A stretch of 64,000 nucleotides of DNA from Rhodobiaceae bacterium UBA4490 (GTDB lineage: Bacteria > Pseudomonadota > Alphaproteobacteria > Parvibaculales > Parvibaculaceae): NCBI GenBank assembly GCA_002389665.1, contig DGNO01000002.1, positions 691,624 through 755,623 of the forward strand, written 5' to 3'. Position 1 is the stretch's first letter, and every line of letters starts with the position of its first letter. Both the position numbers and the translations under genes were made by a program. The notes beneath the pieces were generated by a model, which ran no database searches, was not told the origin of the DNA, and saw only the letters and a list, made by a program, of their open reading frames with translations. Below, one piece after another: positions 52,310 to 61,426 of this stretch.

Positions 52310-55300
52310 GCCGGCGTGCCGTCCGTGTCATCGGGAATGCGTTCGGCATGGCGCAGCTCTTCATCGAGCCGGCTGGCCTCCGCCGCCCGCGCCGACGAGA
52401 AGGGCGCAACGCCCAGATAAACGACCGGCGTCAGATAAAGCGTGAAGATGCCGGCAAGGCCGAGCCCGCCGAAAATCACCCAGCCGATGGCCCAGCGCGA
52501 TTCCGCCCCCGCCCCGTCGCTGAGGATCAAAGGCAGCCCGCCCAGCACCGTCGAAATCATCGTCATGGCAACGGGGCGCAGGCGCACCCGCGCGCTGGTG
52601 GCAATCGCCTCTTTCACGCCGTAACCCCTGTCACGGAGCTGATCCGCAAACTCAACAAGCAAGATACCGTTCTTCGCCATCAGCCCGATCAGCATGACAA
52701 GGCCGATCTGCGAATAGACATTGAGCGAGGTGCCGGTGAGAAAAAGCGCCAGAATGGCCGCCGCAATGCCGAATGGCACCGTGACCATGACCACGGCGGC
52801 GCTTGTCAGGCTTTCGAACTGAGCGATGAGCACGAGGAAAACGACAACAAAGGCGATGACATAAGTAAGCAGCACTTCTTGTGAAGTTTCTTCCAGCGTC
52901 GCCGCCTCGCCCATCAGGATCATGGAAACGCCAGGCGGCAGCACCTCATCGGCCAGCTCTTCGAGCTGCGCCACCGCCTCTGAAAGCGTCGTACCTTCGG
53001 CAAGCTCCGCATCGATCTCCACGGCCCGGCTTTGCATATGCCGGTCAAGCTCTGCGGCAACGCCTTCTTCCTTAAGGCTCACCACACTCGAAATCGGCAC
53101 CAGCCCGCCGGATGATGTGCCGACATAAAGATTGGCGAGATCGGAAGGATCGTTGATCGCACCGCTCGCCGATTCCAGAAAGATCGGGATCGCTTCATCG
53201 CCCACATTCAAATCGGCGATTTCATCCCCATCCACCATCACCCGCAAGGTCGCGGCAAGATCGGTGAGCGGAATGCCGAGATCGGAGGCCCGGCGCCTGT
53301 CGACGATAAGCGAAAGCTGCGGCTGCGTCGGCTGATAGGAAATATCCGGGTCGGTAAGCCCCGGATGACGCTCTTCGATGGCGAGGGACAGTTTCTTCGC
53401 CGCCTCATAGATTTCCAGATAATCATTGCCGATAAGTGCCACTTCCAGCCCGCCGCCATCATCGCGCAGATTGAGGCTGTTCGGGGTCTGCACGAAAGCG
53501 CGCGCGCCGGGAATTTGGGAAAGCGGCCCGCGGATTTCCGAGACGATTTCCTGCTGGCGCCGCTCCCGCTCCTCCCAGGGCGCAAGCCGCGCAACGACAA
53601 AGGCGCGGTTGAAGTCGTAAATACCGACGATCGTAAAAAGCGAGGCGATCTCGCCGCTTTCCACATAAGGCTGAAGAATGGCCTCGATCTGCGCCGCCTG
53701 GCGCTCGGTGTAATTGAGCCCCACCCCGTCGGGACCTGTCGCGAAGACATAGAAGATGCCCCGGTCTTCATCGGGCAGCAATTCCTGATCGAGCGCGCTG
53801 TAAAGCGCCCCGGAGAGCACCGCCGCCAGAAGCGCAATGCCGAATGCGCGCCAGGGATGGGCAAGCGCCAAGGCAAGCGAGCTTTCATAACGTCCGGCAA
53901 AAAAACCGCCCCAGCGGGAAAAGAAACGCCGCACCTTATGATCGCCCGGCTCTTCTTCCGGAATGCGCGCGCTTAAAGAAGGAACGAGAGAAAGCGCGAC
54001 GAAAGAAGAAATCATCACGGCAATGGCAAGCACGAAACCGAACTCGCGGAAGAGCCGCCCGGCTGTACTCGGCAAAAAGGAAATCGGCAGAAAGACCGAG
54101 ACAAGCACCGCCGTTGTCGCCACCACCGCAAAGAAAACCTGCCGCGTGCCGAGCACGGCGGCAGCCCGTGCGGCAAGGCCCTGGGCTCTGCGGCGCTGAA
54201 TGTTTTCCAGCACGACGATTGCATCATCGACGATCATGCCGGTGGCAAGCACCAGCGCGAGCAGGGTCAGAATATTGATGGAAAAGCCGAGCAGCCAGAT
54301 CGCCGCCACCGTGCCGATCAGCGAGATGGGAATGGCCGCCGCCGGAACGAGCGTTGCCCGCAAAGAGCCGATAAACACCCAGATCGTTGCAACCACGATC
54401 ATGATGGTGAGCGCCAGGCTCGTCAGCACTTCACGCACCGAGCCGCGAATGAAGGTTGCATCGTCCGATGTCTTCACAAGTTCAAGCGTGTCGAAACGGG
54501 CGTTGAGCTTTTCAAGCGCCCGCTCCACCCCGTCCGAAATCTGGATCGTGTTGGACTGCGCCTGGCGGACGATACCGAGCCCGATCACCGTTTGGTCGCG
54601 GAAGCGCACATAAGAGGTCGCATCCTCCGGCCCGAAAAAAACCTGCGCCACATCGCCAATCCGCGTCGTGCCGCGAATGATGATGTTTTCCACCTGCTCG
54701 GCGGCAACAACGGAAGCATCGGCGCGCACGATCAATTCCTGATCGTCCGAACGGAAGGACCCGGTCGGCACATCGAAAGGCGCGGTTTCGAGCGTTTCGG
54801 CAAGATCGGCGACGGAAAGCCCGTAGCTGGTGAGCCGCATCGGATCGACCACGACGCGCAAGAGCCGCTCGCGGTCCCCGAAAAGGCGCACATCCGCTAC
54901 CCCTTCCACGGCGATGAGCGCGGGCACAATGTCGTTTTCGACGACCCGTGTCAGTTCCTCGCGCACCAGCACATCGGAAACGGCGGCAATGCGGATAATA
55001 GGATCGGCATTTTCATCGGCCTTGACGACGGTAAGCTGCTCCACATCGTCGGGCAGCTCGCGCTCCACCCGGCTGACCGCCTCGCGCACATCGGAAGCGG
55101 CGGTATCGAGATCGAAACTCGGGGAAAACTCGACGCGGATGCGCCCGTTATTTTCCTCGCTGGCGGATTCGATGGACTTCACCCCCGTCACCCGCGCCAC
55201 CGCGCCTTCGATGACGCTGGTTACTTCCGCATCCATGGTTTCGGGCGAGGCGCCGGGATATTGCGCGCGCACCGAGACGATGGGCCGGTCGACATCGGGC

Positions 55301-55422
55301 AGCTCGCGCACTTCCACCGCAAAGATCGCAGCAAAGCCTGCAATCGCAATGAGCAGATTGGCGACGAGCACCAGCAAGGGCCGGCGGATACTGAGCGCGG
55401 GAAGGTCGTCCGCCCCGCTCAT
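52306..55422 (-). CDS. RND efflux transporter permease subunit
   Basis: A 1038-residue inner-membrane pump of the AcrB-like superfamily with 12 TM helices and two large periplasmic loops. The N-terminus has RRPLLVLVANLLIAIAG, then PDVDRPIVSVRAQYPGASPETMD. The proton-relay Asp pair in TM4 reads ATGMIVDDAIVVLENIQRR. The second half repeats the pattern with IGLVMLIGLMAKNGILLVEFADQLRDRG. Length and features are complete. Overlaps both the adaptor gene (55419-55422) and the outer-membrane gene by four bases. Substrates unknown; no adjacent dedicated regulator is seen. Confidence 0.95.
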   Translation of the reverse strand: MSGADDLPALSIRRPLLVLVANLLIAIAGFAAIFAVEVRELPDVDRPIVSVRAQYPGASPETMDAEVTSVIEGAVARVTGVKSIESASEENNGRIRVEFSPSFDLDTAASDVREAVSRVERELPDDVEQLTVVKADENADPIIRIAAVSDVLVREELTRVVENDIVPALIAVEGVADVRLFGDRERLLRVVVDPMRLTSYGLSVADLAETLETAPFDVPTGSFRSDDQELIVRADASVVAAEQVENIIIRGTTRIGDVAQVFFGPEDATSYVRFRDQTVIGLGIVRQAQSNTIQISDGVERALEKLNARFDTLELVKTSDDATFIRGSVREVLTSLALTIMIVVATIWVFIGSLRATLVPAAAIPISLIGTVAAIWLLGFSINILTLLALVLATGMIVDDAIVVLENIQRRRAQGLAARAAAVLGTRQVFFAVVATTAVLVSVFLPISFLPSTAGRLFREFGFVLAIAVMISSFVALSLVPSLSARIPEEEPGDHKVRRFFSRWGGFFAGRYESSLALALAHPWRAFGIALLAAVLSGALYSALDQELLPDEDRGIFYVFATGPDGVGLNYTERQAAQIEAILQPYVESGEIASLFTIVGIYDFNRAFVVARLAPWEERERRQQEIVSEIRGPLSQIPGARAFVQTPNSLNLRDDGGGLEVALIGNDYLEIYEAAKKLSLAIEERHPGLTDPDISYQPTQPQLSLIVDRRRASDLGIPLTDLAATLRVMVDGDEIADLNVGDEAIPIFLESASGAINDPSDLANLYVGTSSGGLVPISSVVSLKEEGVAAELDRHMQSRAVEIDAELAEGTTLSEAVAQLEELADEVLPPGVSMILMGEAATLEETSQEVLLTYVIAFVVVFLVLIAQFESLTSAAVVMVTVPFGIAAAILALFLTGTSLNVYSQIGLVMLIGLMAKNGILLVEFADQLRDRGYGVKEAIATSARVRLRPVAMTMISTVLGGLPLILSDGAGAESRWAIGWVIFGGLGLAGIFTLYLTPVVYLGVAPFSSARAAEASRLDEELRHAERIPDDTDGTPA

Positions 55423-56540
55423 AAGCGCCGCTCCGGATCGCCCGCACCGCCCGCTTCATCTCCGGCGATCACATCGCCTTCCCGGTAGCTGACATCGAGC
55501 CCCTCGCGCATCCGCTGCAGGCCTTCCTTGACGACGAGGTCGCCTTTTTCAAGCGCCCCGTCGACCAGCACATGACCTTCCTGGCGCTGCACGATGGTAA
55601 CGGCAACGCGCTCGGCCTTGCCGCCGCGCACCGCCCACAGATAAGAGCCGTCCCCGCCCCATTGCACCGATACCTCCGGCACCACCGCATAGAGCGGGCC
55701 TTCCAGATCGATAACGACGCGGAAGCTCATGCCGGGGCGCAGCCGGTCGGCGTCATTATTGACGCGGGCGCGGGTCACAAAGGTTCGGCTTTGCGGATCG
55801 ATGCGGCTGCCCACGTCCACCACATGTCCCTCTTCCTTCGGCCCGCTCTGCGCCCAGGTCGAAACCATGATGGGCGTGCCGACTTCCAGCCGGCTGATGA
55901 AAACCTCCGGCACATCGAAACTGACAAGCAAAGAGGAGCGGTCATCCAGCGTCGTGATCGCGGTATCGGGGCCGATCCTGTCACCGACATCGACATCGGT
56001 AATCCCGACATAGCCGCCGAAGGGCGCTTTGATGGAGCGGAAATCGAGCGCCACCTGCGCCTGGCCGAGCGCGATCTTGGCTTCATCGAGCGCCGTGCGC
56101 GCCGCATCGATAGTGGTGGCGGAAACCGCGCCGCTGCCGCGCGTGCGCTCATAGCGGGCAAGCAGGCGCTTGGCATCTTCAAGACGCACCTTGGCAAGTT
56201 CGACGGCGAGTTCTTCCTCGCGCTTTTCAAGCCCGACCAGAAGATCTCCCGCTTCCACCTTTTTACCCGGCGTGAACTCCACCGCTGTTACTTCACCGGA
56301 AACGGCGGGATAAATCGTGACGGATTTCAGCGCGCGGGATGTGCCCACCGCTTCAAGGCGGGTGCGCTCGGGCCGGAAGGTCACTTTCTCGACAATGACC
56401 GGCGCGGCGCGGCTGGCGCGCCCGGGCGCCCCTTCCTTGCCTGCAGGGCCGGTGGGCCAGAAGAGGACGGCAAGGATGAGCACGGCCAGCGCCAGAAGCG
56501 CGCCGCCGCCAAAAGCCAACCGCCTGCTATCCATCATCAA
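55419..56540 (-). CDS. RND efflux periplasmic adaptor (membrane fusion protein)
   Basis: A 373-residue adaptor. The N-terminal anchor is GGALLALAVLILAVLFW. It has the biotinyl-lipoyl half-motifs SGEVTAVEFTPGKKVEAGDLLVGLEKREEE and SIKAPFGGYVGITDVDVGDRIG, a short coiled-coil hairpin between them, and a beta-barrel domain with SRTFVTRARVNNDADRLRPGMSFRV. First gene of the efflux operon; start is one of three consecutive ATG codons, the first at 56540. The next gene upstream, 265 bases away on the plus strand, is a TonB-dependent receptor. Confidence 0.94.
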   Translation of the reverse strand: MMMDSRRLAFGGGALLALAVLILAVLFWPTGPAGKEGAPGRASRAAPVIVEKVTFRPERTRLEAVGTSRALKSVTIYPAVSGEVTAVEFTPGKKVEAGDLLVGLEKREEELAVELAKVRLEDAKRLLARYERTRGSGAVSATTIDAARTALDEAKIALGQAQVALDFRSIKAPFGGYVGITDVDVGDRIGPDTAITTLDDRSSLLVSFDVPEVFISRLEVGTPIMVSTWAQSGPKEEGHVVDVGSRIDPQSRTFVTRARVNNDADRLRPGMSFRVVIDLEGPLYAVVPEVSVQWGGDGSYLWAVRGGKAERVAVTIVQRQEGHVLVDGALEKGDLVVKEGLQRMREGLDVSYREGDVIAGDEAGGAGDPERRL

Positions 56541-56804
56541 ATTGCCCGCCCTTTAAGAAGGCCCGCTTCTAGCATTCATTTGCAACGGGACCTTAAAGCC
56601 CCGCTCTCCATCTACCCATCGCTGCACCGGACCACTATAGGCCATTCTGCCTTAACGTGCCCGATGGTAGTGCCAATTGACGCCGGGACAACCGCCATCT
56701 GCGCGAAAGACCCCGCCGAGGCTCGCACCCCGTTCCTGTTTTCCCTATGATCCGGGCAAAAGAAAGGCCGCGAAACTGGCCTGTAAGGGAGGAGAGTTTT
56801 ACGT

Positions 56805-58883
56805 ATGAGTTACGGAGTATGGGGGCGCCCCTTCAAAATTTCGCAGGTTCTGGCCCTGCCTGCTCTTTTTCTTGCAGCGAGCGGCCCCGCCACCGCCGAA
56901 GACCCGGCCCCGCTTAAGGGCGAGGTTGTCGTGACCAGCACAAGCACTGGCACCGCGCGCCTCACCCATCCGGGCAATGTCGCCAAGATACCCGAACGGG
57001 AAATCGACTTCGTCAAAGCCGATCATTACAGCGAGCTTTTGAACCGCGCCCCCGGCGTCTATATCCACCGCAATAACGGCCAGGAAAGCCTCGTCTCCAT
57101 CCGCTCGCCCGTGCTGAGCGGCGGGGCGGGCGCCGGTTCCTTTCTTTATCTGGAAGACGGCGTGCCCACCCGCGCGGCAGGCTTTGCCAATGTGAACGCG
57201 CTTTTTGAAAGCATCACCGAAACGGCAGGCGGCATCGAAATCATTCGCGGGCCGGGCAGCGCGCGCTATGGCTCCAACGCCGTGCACGGCCTCATCAACG
57301 TGCTCTCGCCGGAACCGGAAGCCGGGTTTTCCGGCGTCTCGGATGTCTGGGTCGGCCCGCACGGTCTTTTTCACAACACCAATACGGCAAGTGTGAGCTG
57401 GCAGGACGGAGAGGCGAGCCACGGCCTTCTCGGCAGCCTCGTCTTTGCCGAGGATGACGGCTTTCGCGCCGCCTCCGGCTTCGGCCAGCAAAAGGCGCAG
57501 CTGCGCTATGATTATTCGAAAGGCGCGGACGACATCTTCTTCACCCTTTCAAGCCATAACCTCAACCAGGAAACGGCAAGCTTCGTGCAAGGCCCCACCG
57601 CCTTTCGCGACGATGCCTTGCGCAAAGGCAATGCAAGCCCGGAAGCTTTCCGCGATGCCTGGGCCGTGCGCGCCGCGCTGCACTGGACGCGCGAGTTGAA
57701 CGAGAACTGGTCTTTCAACATCACCCCATACGCCCGCGAAAACCGGCTGCGCTTTGCGCTGCATTTCCTGCCCGGCGGGGCGATCGAGGAAAACGGCCAT
57801 TGGAGCGTTGGCGTGCAGAACTCGCTTATCCACGAAACGGATGATGGCCACACCATCATTCTGGGCGGCGATGTGGAATATACCGAAGGGTACCTGCGCG
57901 AAGATCAGGAAGGCCCGGCCGTCTTCTCTTTCGTGCAAGGCACCCATTACGATTATACGGTCGATGCGACGGTGCTTGCGCCTTACCTCCACACGGTTTG
58001 GGCGCTGGGTGAGAGAACGGAACTCACCGCGGGCGTGCGCCTTGAACACACGATCTATGAATATGACAACCGCACGGCAACGGGCGTGACGGGCCGCTTC
58101 CGCCGCGCTGCCGACCGGCGCGACACGTTCACCGACCTCACCCCGAAGCTCGGCCTTGCGCATACCTTCTCGGATGAGATTACCGGCTTCGTCAATTGGA
58201 AGCGGGCGGCACGCGCACCGCAGACAACCGACCTTTACCGTCTGCAGGCCAATCAGGTGGCCGGTGAAGTCGAATCGGAAAAGCTCGACAGTCTGGAAGT
58301 CGGTGCCCGCGGCACCTGGGGCACGCTCGAATATGAAGCCGCCGCCTATTACATGAAGAAAAAGAATTTTTTCTTCCGCGATTCAGACGGCTTCAATGTC
58401 ACCGACGGGCGCACGAAACATTACGGTGTCGAACTCGATGTCTTCACCCCGCTCATTGCCGGGTTCGACTTCGGCGCCTCGGCAAGCTACGCCGTGCATG
58501 AATATGATTTCAACCGCACCGTTGCAACGAGCCCGCAAAGCAACAATATCCAGGAAGGCACGGATGTGGACGGCGCGCCGCGCACCTTGGCGAATGCAAG
58601 GCTCGGCTATGTCTTCTGGGACGGGCGCGCGCGCTCGGAACTGGAATGGGTACATGTGGGCGATTACTACACCAACCCGGCCAATTCGGTACGCTATGCC
58701 GGCCACGACATTTTCAACTTCCGCATCGAAGCGGATGTGCGCGAGGATCTGTCGCTTTATGCACGCGTTACCAATCTGGCGGACAAGCGCTATGCGGAGC
58801 GGGCCGATTTCGGCTTCGGCAATGAGCGCTATTTCCCCGGTGAGGACCGCGCGCTGCATGTGGGCGCTTCCGTGCGCTTCTGA
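56805..58883 (+). CDS. TonB-dependent outer-membrane receptor, substrate unknown
   Basis: A 692-residue receptor. Signal peptide ends ASGPATAED. The plug has EVVVTSTSTGTARL (possible TonB box), SELLNRAPGVYIHRNNGQESLVSIRSP, LYLEDGVPTRAAGF and IEIIRGPGSARYGSNAVHGLINV. The barrel has WKRAARAPQTTDLYRLQ and ends ALHVGASVRF, aromatic as required. No FRAP/NPNL haem motifs, so the ligand is something else; siderophore, metal or organic nutrient are all possible. GGAGGAGAG precedes the ATG. It is divergent from the efflux operon and 42 bases before the PLD enzyme. Confidence 0.9.
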   Translation: MSYGVWGRPFKISQVLALPALFLAASGPATAEDPAPLKGEVVVTSTSTGTARLTHPGNVAKIPEREIDFVKADHYSELLNRAPGVYIHRNNGQESLVSIRSPVLSGGAGAGSFLYLEDGVPTRAAGFANVNALFESITETAGGIEIIRGPGSARYGSNAVHGLINVLSPEPEAGFSGVSDVWVGPHGLFHNTNTASVSWQDGEASHGLLGSLVFAEDDGFRAASGFGQQKAQLRYDYSKGADDIFFTLSSHNLNQETASFVQGPTAFRDDALRKGNASPEAFRDAWAVRAALHWTRELNENWSFNITPYARENRLRFALHFLPGGAIEENGHWSVGVQNSLIHETDDGHTIILGGDVEYTEGYLREDQEGPAVFSFVQGTHYDYTVDATVLAPYLHTVWALGERTELTAGVRLEHTIYEYDNRTATGVTGRFRRAADRRDTFTDLTPKLGLAHTFSDEITGFVNWKRAARAPQTTDLYRLQANQVAGEVESEKLDSLEVGARGTWGTLEYEAAAYYMKKKNFFFRDSDGFNVTDGRTKHYGVELDVFTPLIAGFDFGASASYAVHEYDFNRTVATSPQSNNIQEGTDVDGAPRTLANARLGYVFWDGRARSELEWVHVGDYYTNPANSVRYAGHDIFNFRIEADVREDLSLYARVTNLADKRYAERADFGFGNERYFPGEDRALHVGASVRF

Positions 58884-58925
58884 TCCCGGCATCTTTACTG
58901 CCGCCGCACAACAAGGGAGGCCGGC

Positions 58926-60365
58926 CTGACAACGGAACTCTGGCCTCTCCTGATCGGTCTTGTGAGCCTCAGCGCACAGCTCGGGGCCGCAGGCCATGCG
59001 CTTTTAACGAAACGCGATGCGCGCGCCGCCACGGGCTGGATCGGCCTTATCCTGCTCGTGCCGCTTCTCGGCTGGATCATCTATTTTCTGTTCGGCATCA
59101 ACCGCATTCAGCGCCGCGCCGAAACCTTGCGCTCCGGCGGCCATGTGACGGGCGAGCTGAGCGGGCCGACGGGTGCCGAACTGTCCCATATGGCGGGCAC
59201 CGATCACGGGCTGCGCCAGCTTGAACGGCTGATGGAGCTCGGCGGCGCCGTTTCGCAAATGCCTTATAGTCCGGGCAATCACCTCACCTTGCTCATAAAC
59301 GGCGATGAAGCCTATCCCGCGATGCTGGAAGCGATTGCCCGCGCCCGCCATTCCATCGCGCTATCGACTTATATTTTCAATCACGACAAGGCGGGCAAAG
59401 CCTTCATCCAAGCGCTGCGGGAAGCAAAAGCCCGCGGCGTCAAAGTCCGCGTTCTTATCGACGGGGTCGGCTCGCACTATTCTTTTCCCTCGGCGGTCTA
59501 TTATCTGCGCGAAGCGGGCATTCCCTGCGAGCGCTTCCTGCACTCTTTCCTGCCCTGGCAGATGCCCTATCTGAATATGCGCAATCACCAAAAGATCCTG
59601 GTGATCGACGGGACGGAAGGCTTTACCGGCTCGATGAATATCGCCGAAGGCAACCTGACCGCGCAGGAGCCGGCCCATCCCATTCTCGACCGCCATTTCA
59701 AGGTGGACGGGCCGGTGGTCGGCCAGCTCATGCGTACCTTCGCCCATGAATGGCGTTTCGTGACAGGAGAAATCCTGACCGGCCCGCTCTGGTTCCCGCC
59801 GCTTGAGCGCAAGGGCGATCTCATCGTGCGCGGCCTGCCATCGGGCCCCGATCTGCCGCGCAATCCCTTGCGCTGGATGCTGCTCGGCGCCATTGCCCAG
59901 GCGCAGGAAAGCATCCGCATCGTCACACCTTACTTCCTGCCCGATTCCACTTTGCGCGCCGCTTTGTCCGTTGCGGCCATGCGCGGGGTGAAAGTCGATA
60001 TCGTGCTGCCCGCCAACAACAATCTCTTCTATATGAAATGGGCGATGCTGCCGCAATTCGAGGAATTGCTCGAAACCGGCTGCCGCATCTATGAAACGGA
60101 AGGTCCCTTCGATCACACCAAGCTCACCGCAATCGATGGACTATGGAGCTTTCTCGGCTCGGCGAACTGGGACGCGCGTTCGCTCAGGCTCAATTTCGAA
60201 TTCAATTTGGAAGCTTTCGGGCGCAGCCTTGCCGAAGATATCGACCGGGAAATCGGCGCCCGCATCGCAAGGGCCCGCCCGCTTACCATAAGCGCCTTGC
60301 AAGAACGCTCCGTCGCGCTCAAGGTAAGGGACAATATCGCGCGGCTCTTCTCGCCTTATCTTTAA
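58926..60365 (+). CDS. cls: Cardiolipin synthase-like phospholipase D family protein, probable CTG start
   Basis: About 479 residues. Two N-terminal hydrophobic segments (TELWPLLIGLVSLSAQLGAAG and GWIGLILLVPLLGWIIYFLFGINR) are followed by two PLD domains. HKD1 is in NHQKILVIDGTEGFTGS (His at about 221), and HKD2 is in DHTKLTAIDGLWSFLGSANWD near residue 400. It condenses two phosphatidylglycerols to cardiolipin in the inner membrane. No ATG exists before the conserved region. GTG at 58962 would cut off half of the first TM helix and lacks a ribosome site. CTG at 58926, in frame, has AAGGGAGG five bases upstream and restores the helix, so I place the start there. Confidence 0.85.
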   Translation: MTTELWPLLIGLVSLSAQLGAAGHALLTKRDARAATGWIGLILLVPLLGWIIYFLFGINRIQRRAETLRSGGHVTGELSGPTGAELSHMAGTDHGLRQLERLMELGGAVSQMPYSPGNHLTLLINGDEAYPAMLEAIARARHSIALSTYIFNHDKAGKAFIQALREAKARGVKVRVLIDGVGSHYSFPSAVYYLREAGIPCERFLHSFLPWQMPYLNMRNHQKILVIDGTEGFTGSMNIAEGNLTAQEPAHPILDRHFKVDGPVVGQLMRTFAHEWRFVTGEILTGPLWFPPLERKGDLIVRGLPSGPDLPRNPLRWMLLGAIAQAQESIRIVTPYFLPDSTLRAALSVAAMRGVKVDIVLPANNNLFYMKWAMLPQFEELLETGCRIYETEGPFDHTKLTAIDGLWSFLGSANWDARSLRLNFEFNLEAFGRSLAEDIDREIGARIARARPLTISALQERSVALKVRDNIARLFSPYL

Positions 60366-60391
60366 AGAACGCGCCGAACCGGGGACCCATC

Positions 60392-60895
60392 ATGCGCAAG
60401 ACATTCGGGACATTCACCGCCGCAGCCTGCCTGCCGCTTCTGCTTGCCGCCTGCGCGGAAAACCCCGAACCAGCCCCGGAAGTCACACGGCCGGAAACGA
60501 AGCCGCTCATCGATAGCGGCATCGATGATGGCGGGACCGGTATTGTCGGACCCGCCGCGGGTATTCTTCTCGGCTCGACGATCGGCTCGGGCGGCGGCAC
60601 GAAAGCGGCGGTCATCGCGGGCGCGCTGGTCGGCTATTCTCTGAGCGGCTCCGACGGCCCCGCCATTCAAGGCTCCATGAAAACACCCTACCGCAATGCC
60701 ATGCGCGAGCTTATGGGCGCACCCATCGGCACGCGCGTCACCTGGCAGGCACCGGGTGAAAAGGCGCGCGGCACGCTTTGGGTCACCGAAGACTTTACCG
60801 ACGAAGAAGGCCGCCGCTGCCGGCGCTTTCAGGAAGAGCGTCAGGTGCGCGGACGCAAGGGGCACTTGTCGGGCATCGCCTGCCCCGCCGGATAA
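60392..60895 (+). CDS. 17-kDa surface-antigen-like lipoprotein with glycine zipper
   Basis: 167 residues. Lipoprotein signal with lipobox PLLLAAC (Cys near 20), a Pro/Glu linker, then a glycine-zipper membrane segment GIVGPAAGILLGSTIGSGGGTKAAVIAGALVGYSLSG. The C-terminal domain has WQAPGEKARGTLWVTEDF and CRRFQEERQVRGRKGHLSGIACP. The layout matches Rickettsia 17-kDa antigen-like outer-membrane lipoproteins common in alphaproteobacteria. The start has GGGGACC upstream. It is 26 bases after the cls stop and possibly co-transcribed. Confidence 0.82.
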   Translation: MRKTFGTFTAAACLPLLLAACAENPEPAPEVTRPETKPLIDSGIDDGGTGIVGPAAGILLGSTIGSGGGTKAAVIAGALVGYSLSGSDGPAIQGSMKTPYRNAMRELMGAPIGTRVTWQAPGEKARGTLWVTEDFTDEEGRRCRRFQEERQVRGRKGHLSGIACPAG

Positions 60896-60964
60896 GCCTC
60901 CCGTACGCACCGCTCCTACTGCCATAGAGCATAAAAACCGGTACCGGATTTTGCGGCGCAATCC

Positions 60965-60980
60965 CTCACACCCTTGTGAG
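60965..60980. promoter_or_regulatory. Small inverted repeat upstream of the chemoreceptor module
   Basis: CTCACA-CCCT-TGTGAG lies about 80 bases before the first small-protein gene, in a 165-base gap that likely contains its promoter. It may be a regulator site; there is no U-tract to suggest a terminator. Weak on its own. Confidence 0.35.
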
Positions 60981-61060
60981 AGGTTCATCAACGCGCGTTA
61001 ACACCCCAAACTCTAGATTTCAACCTCATGTGACGCAGCGGAAACGCCGCGCGACTGAGG

Positions 61061-61426
61061 ATGAAAGCCGTGCTGAAAAACAAACTCATCTCGCTTATGC
61101 CTGCCGGGCTGATTGCCGCCGCCATCGGCGTGCTCGGGATGCTGCATATTCAGCCGCAGCCGGGTGAAGACACGATCGGTCTTGTCTTTGCGCCAGGCAC
61201 AAGCTTTGCCGAAGCCGCCTATTACGTCACAAATGCCGGCGGCGCGGTTCTCAGCCCCGGCATTTCGGGCAATGTCGTCATCGCCCGCCTGCCCGCCGGA
61301 GCAGCAACGCTCTCGCAGAACACACCCTTTCTCTTTTCATTCACACCGCGCGGAACCGGAACCTGCTTCACCCCGCGTGACCTTGCAGTGCCGTCCCTGC
61401 CCGCATCCGCCCAAAGGAGCCTTTAG
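61061..61426 (+). CDS. Small membrane-anchored protein, module copy 1
   Basis: 121 residues, family not recognised. One N-terminal TM segment (LISLMPAGLIAAAIGVLGML) is followed by a domain of about 70 residues, probably periplasmic: IGLVFAPGTSFAEAAYYVTNAGGAVLSPG, NVVIARLPAG, then FSFTPRGTGTCF with the only Cys. The tail after the Cys is variable. Its stop directly abuts the ATG of the following six-helix chemoreceptor, so the two should be made together. A paralogue at 63053-63442 precedes a second such receptor. It may be a ligand-binding or redox accessory of the receptor; this is inference. Confidence 0.75.
   Translation: MKAVLKNKLISLMPAGLIAAAIGVLGMLHIQPQPGEDTIGLVFAPGTSFAEAAYYVTNAGGAVLSPGISGNVVIARLPAGAATLSQNTPFLFSFTPRGTGTCFTPRDLAVPSLPASAQRSL

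Noticed and set aside
56541..56804. Possible cobalamin or other riboswitch upstream of the TonB-dependent receptor
   Set aside because: I looked for B12-box-like and other conserved elements and saw none; the region was left as an ordinary divergent promoter.
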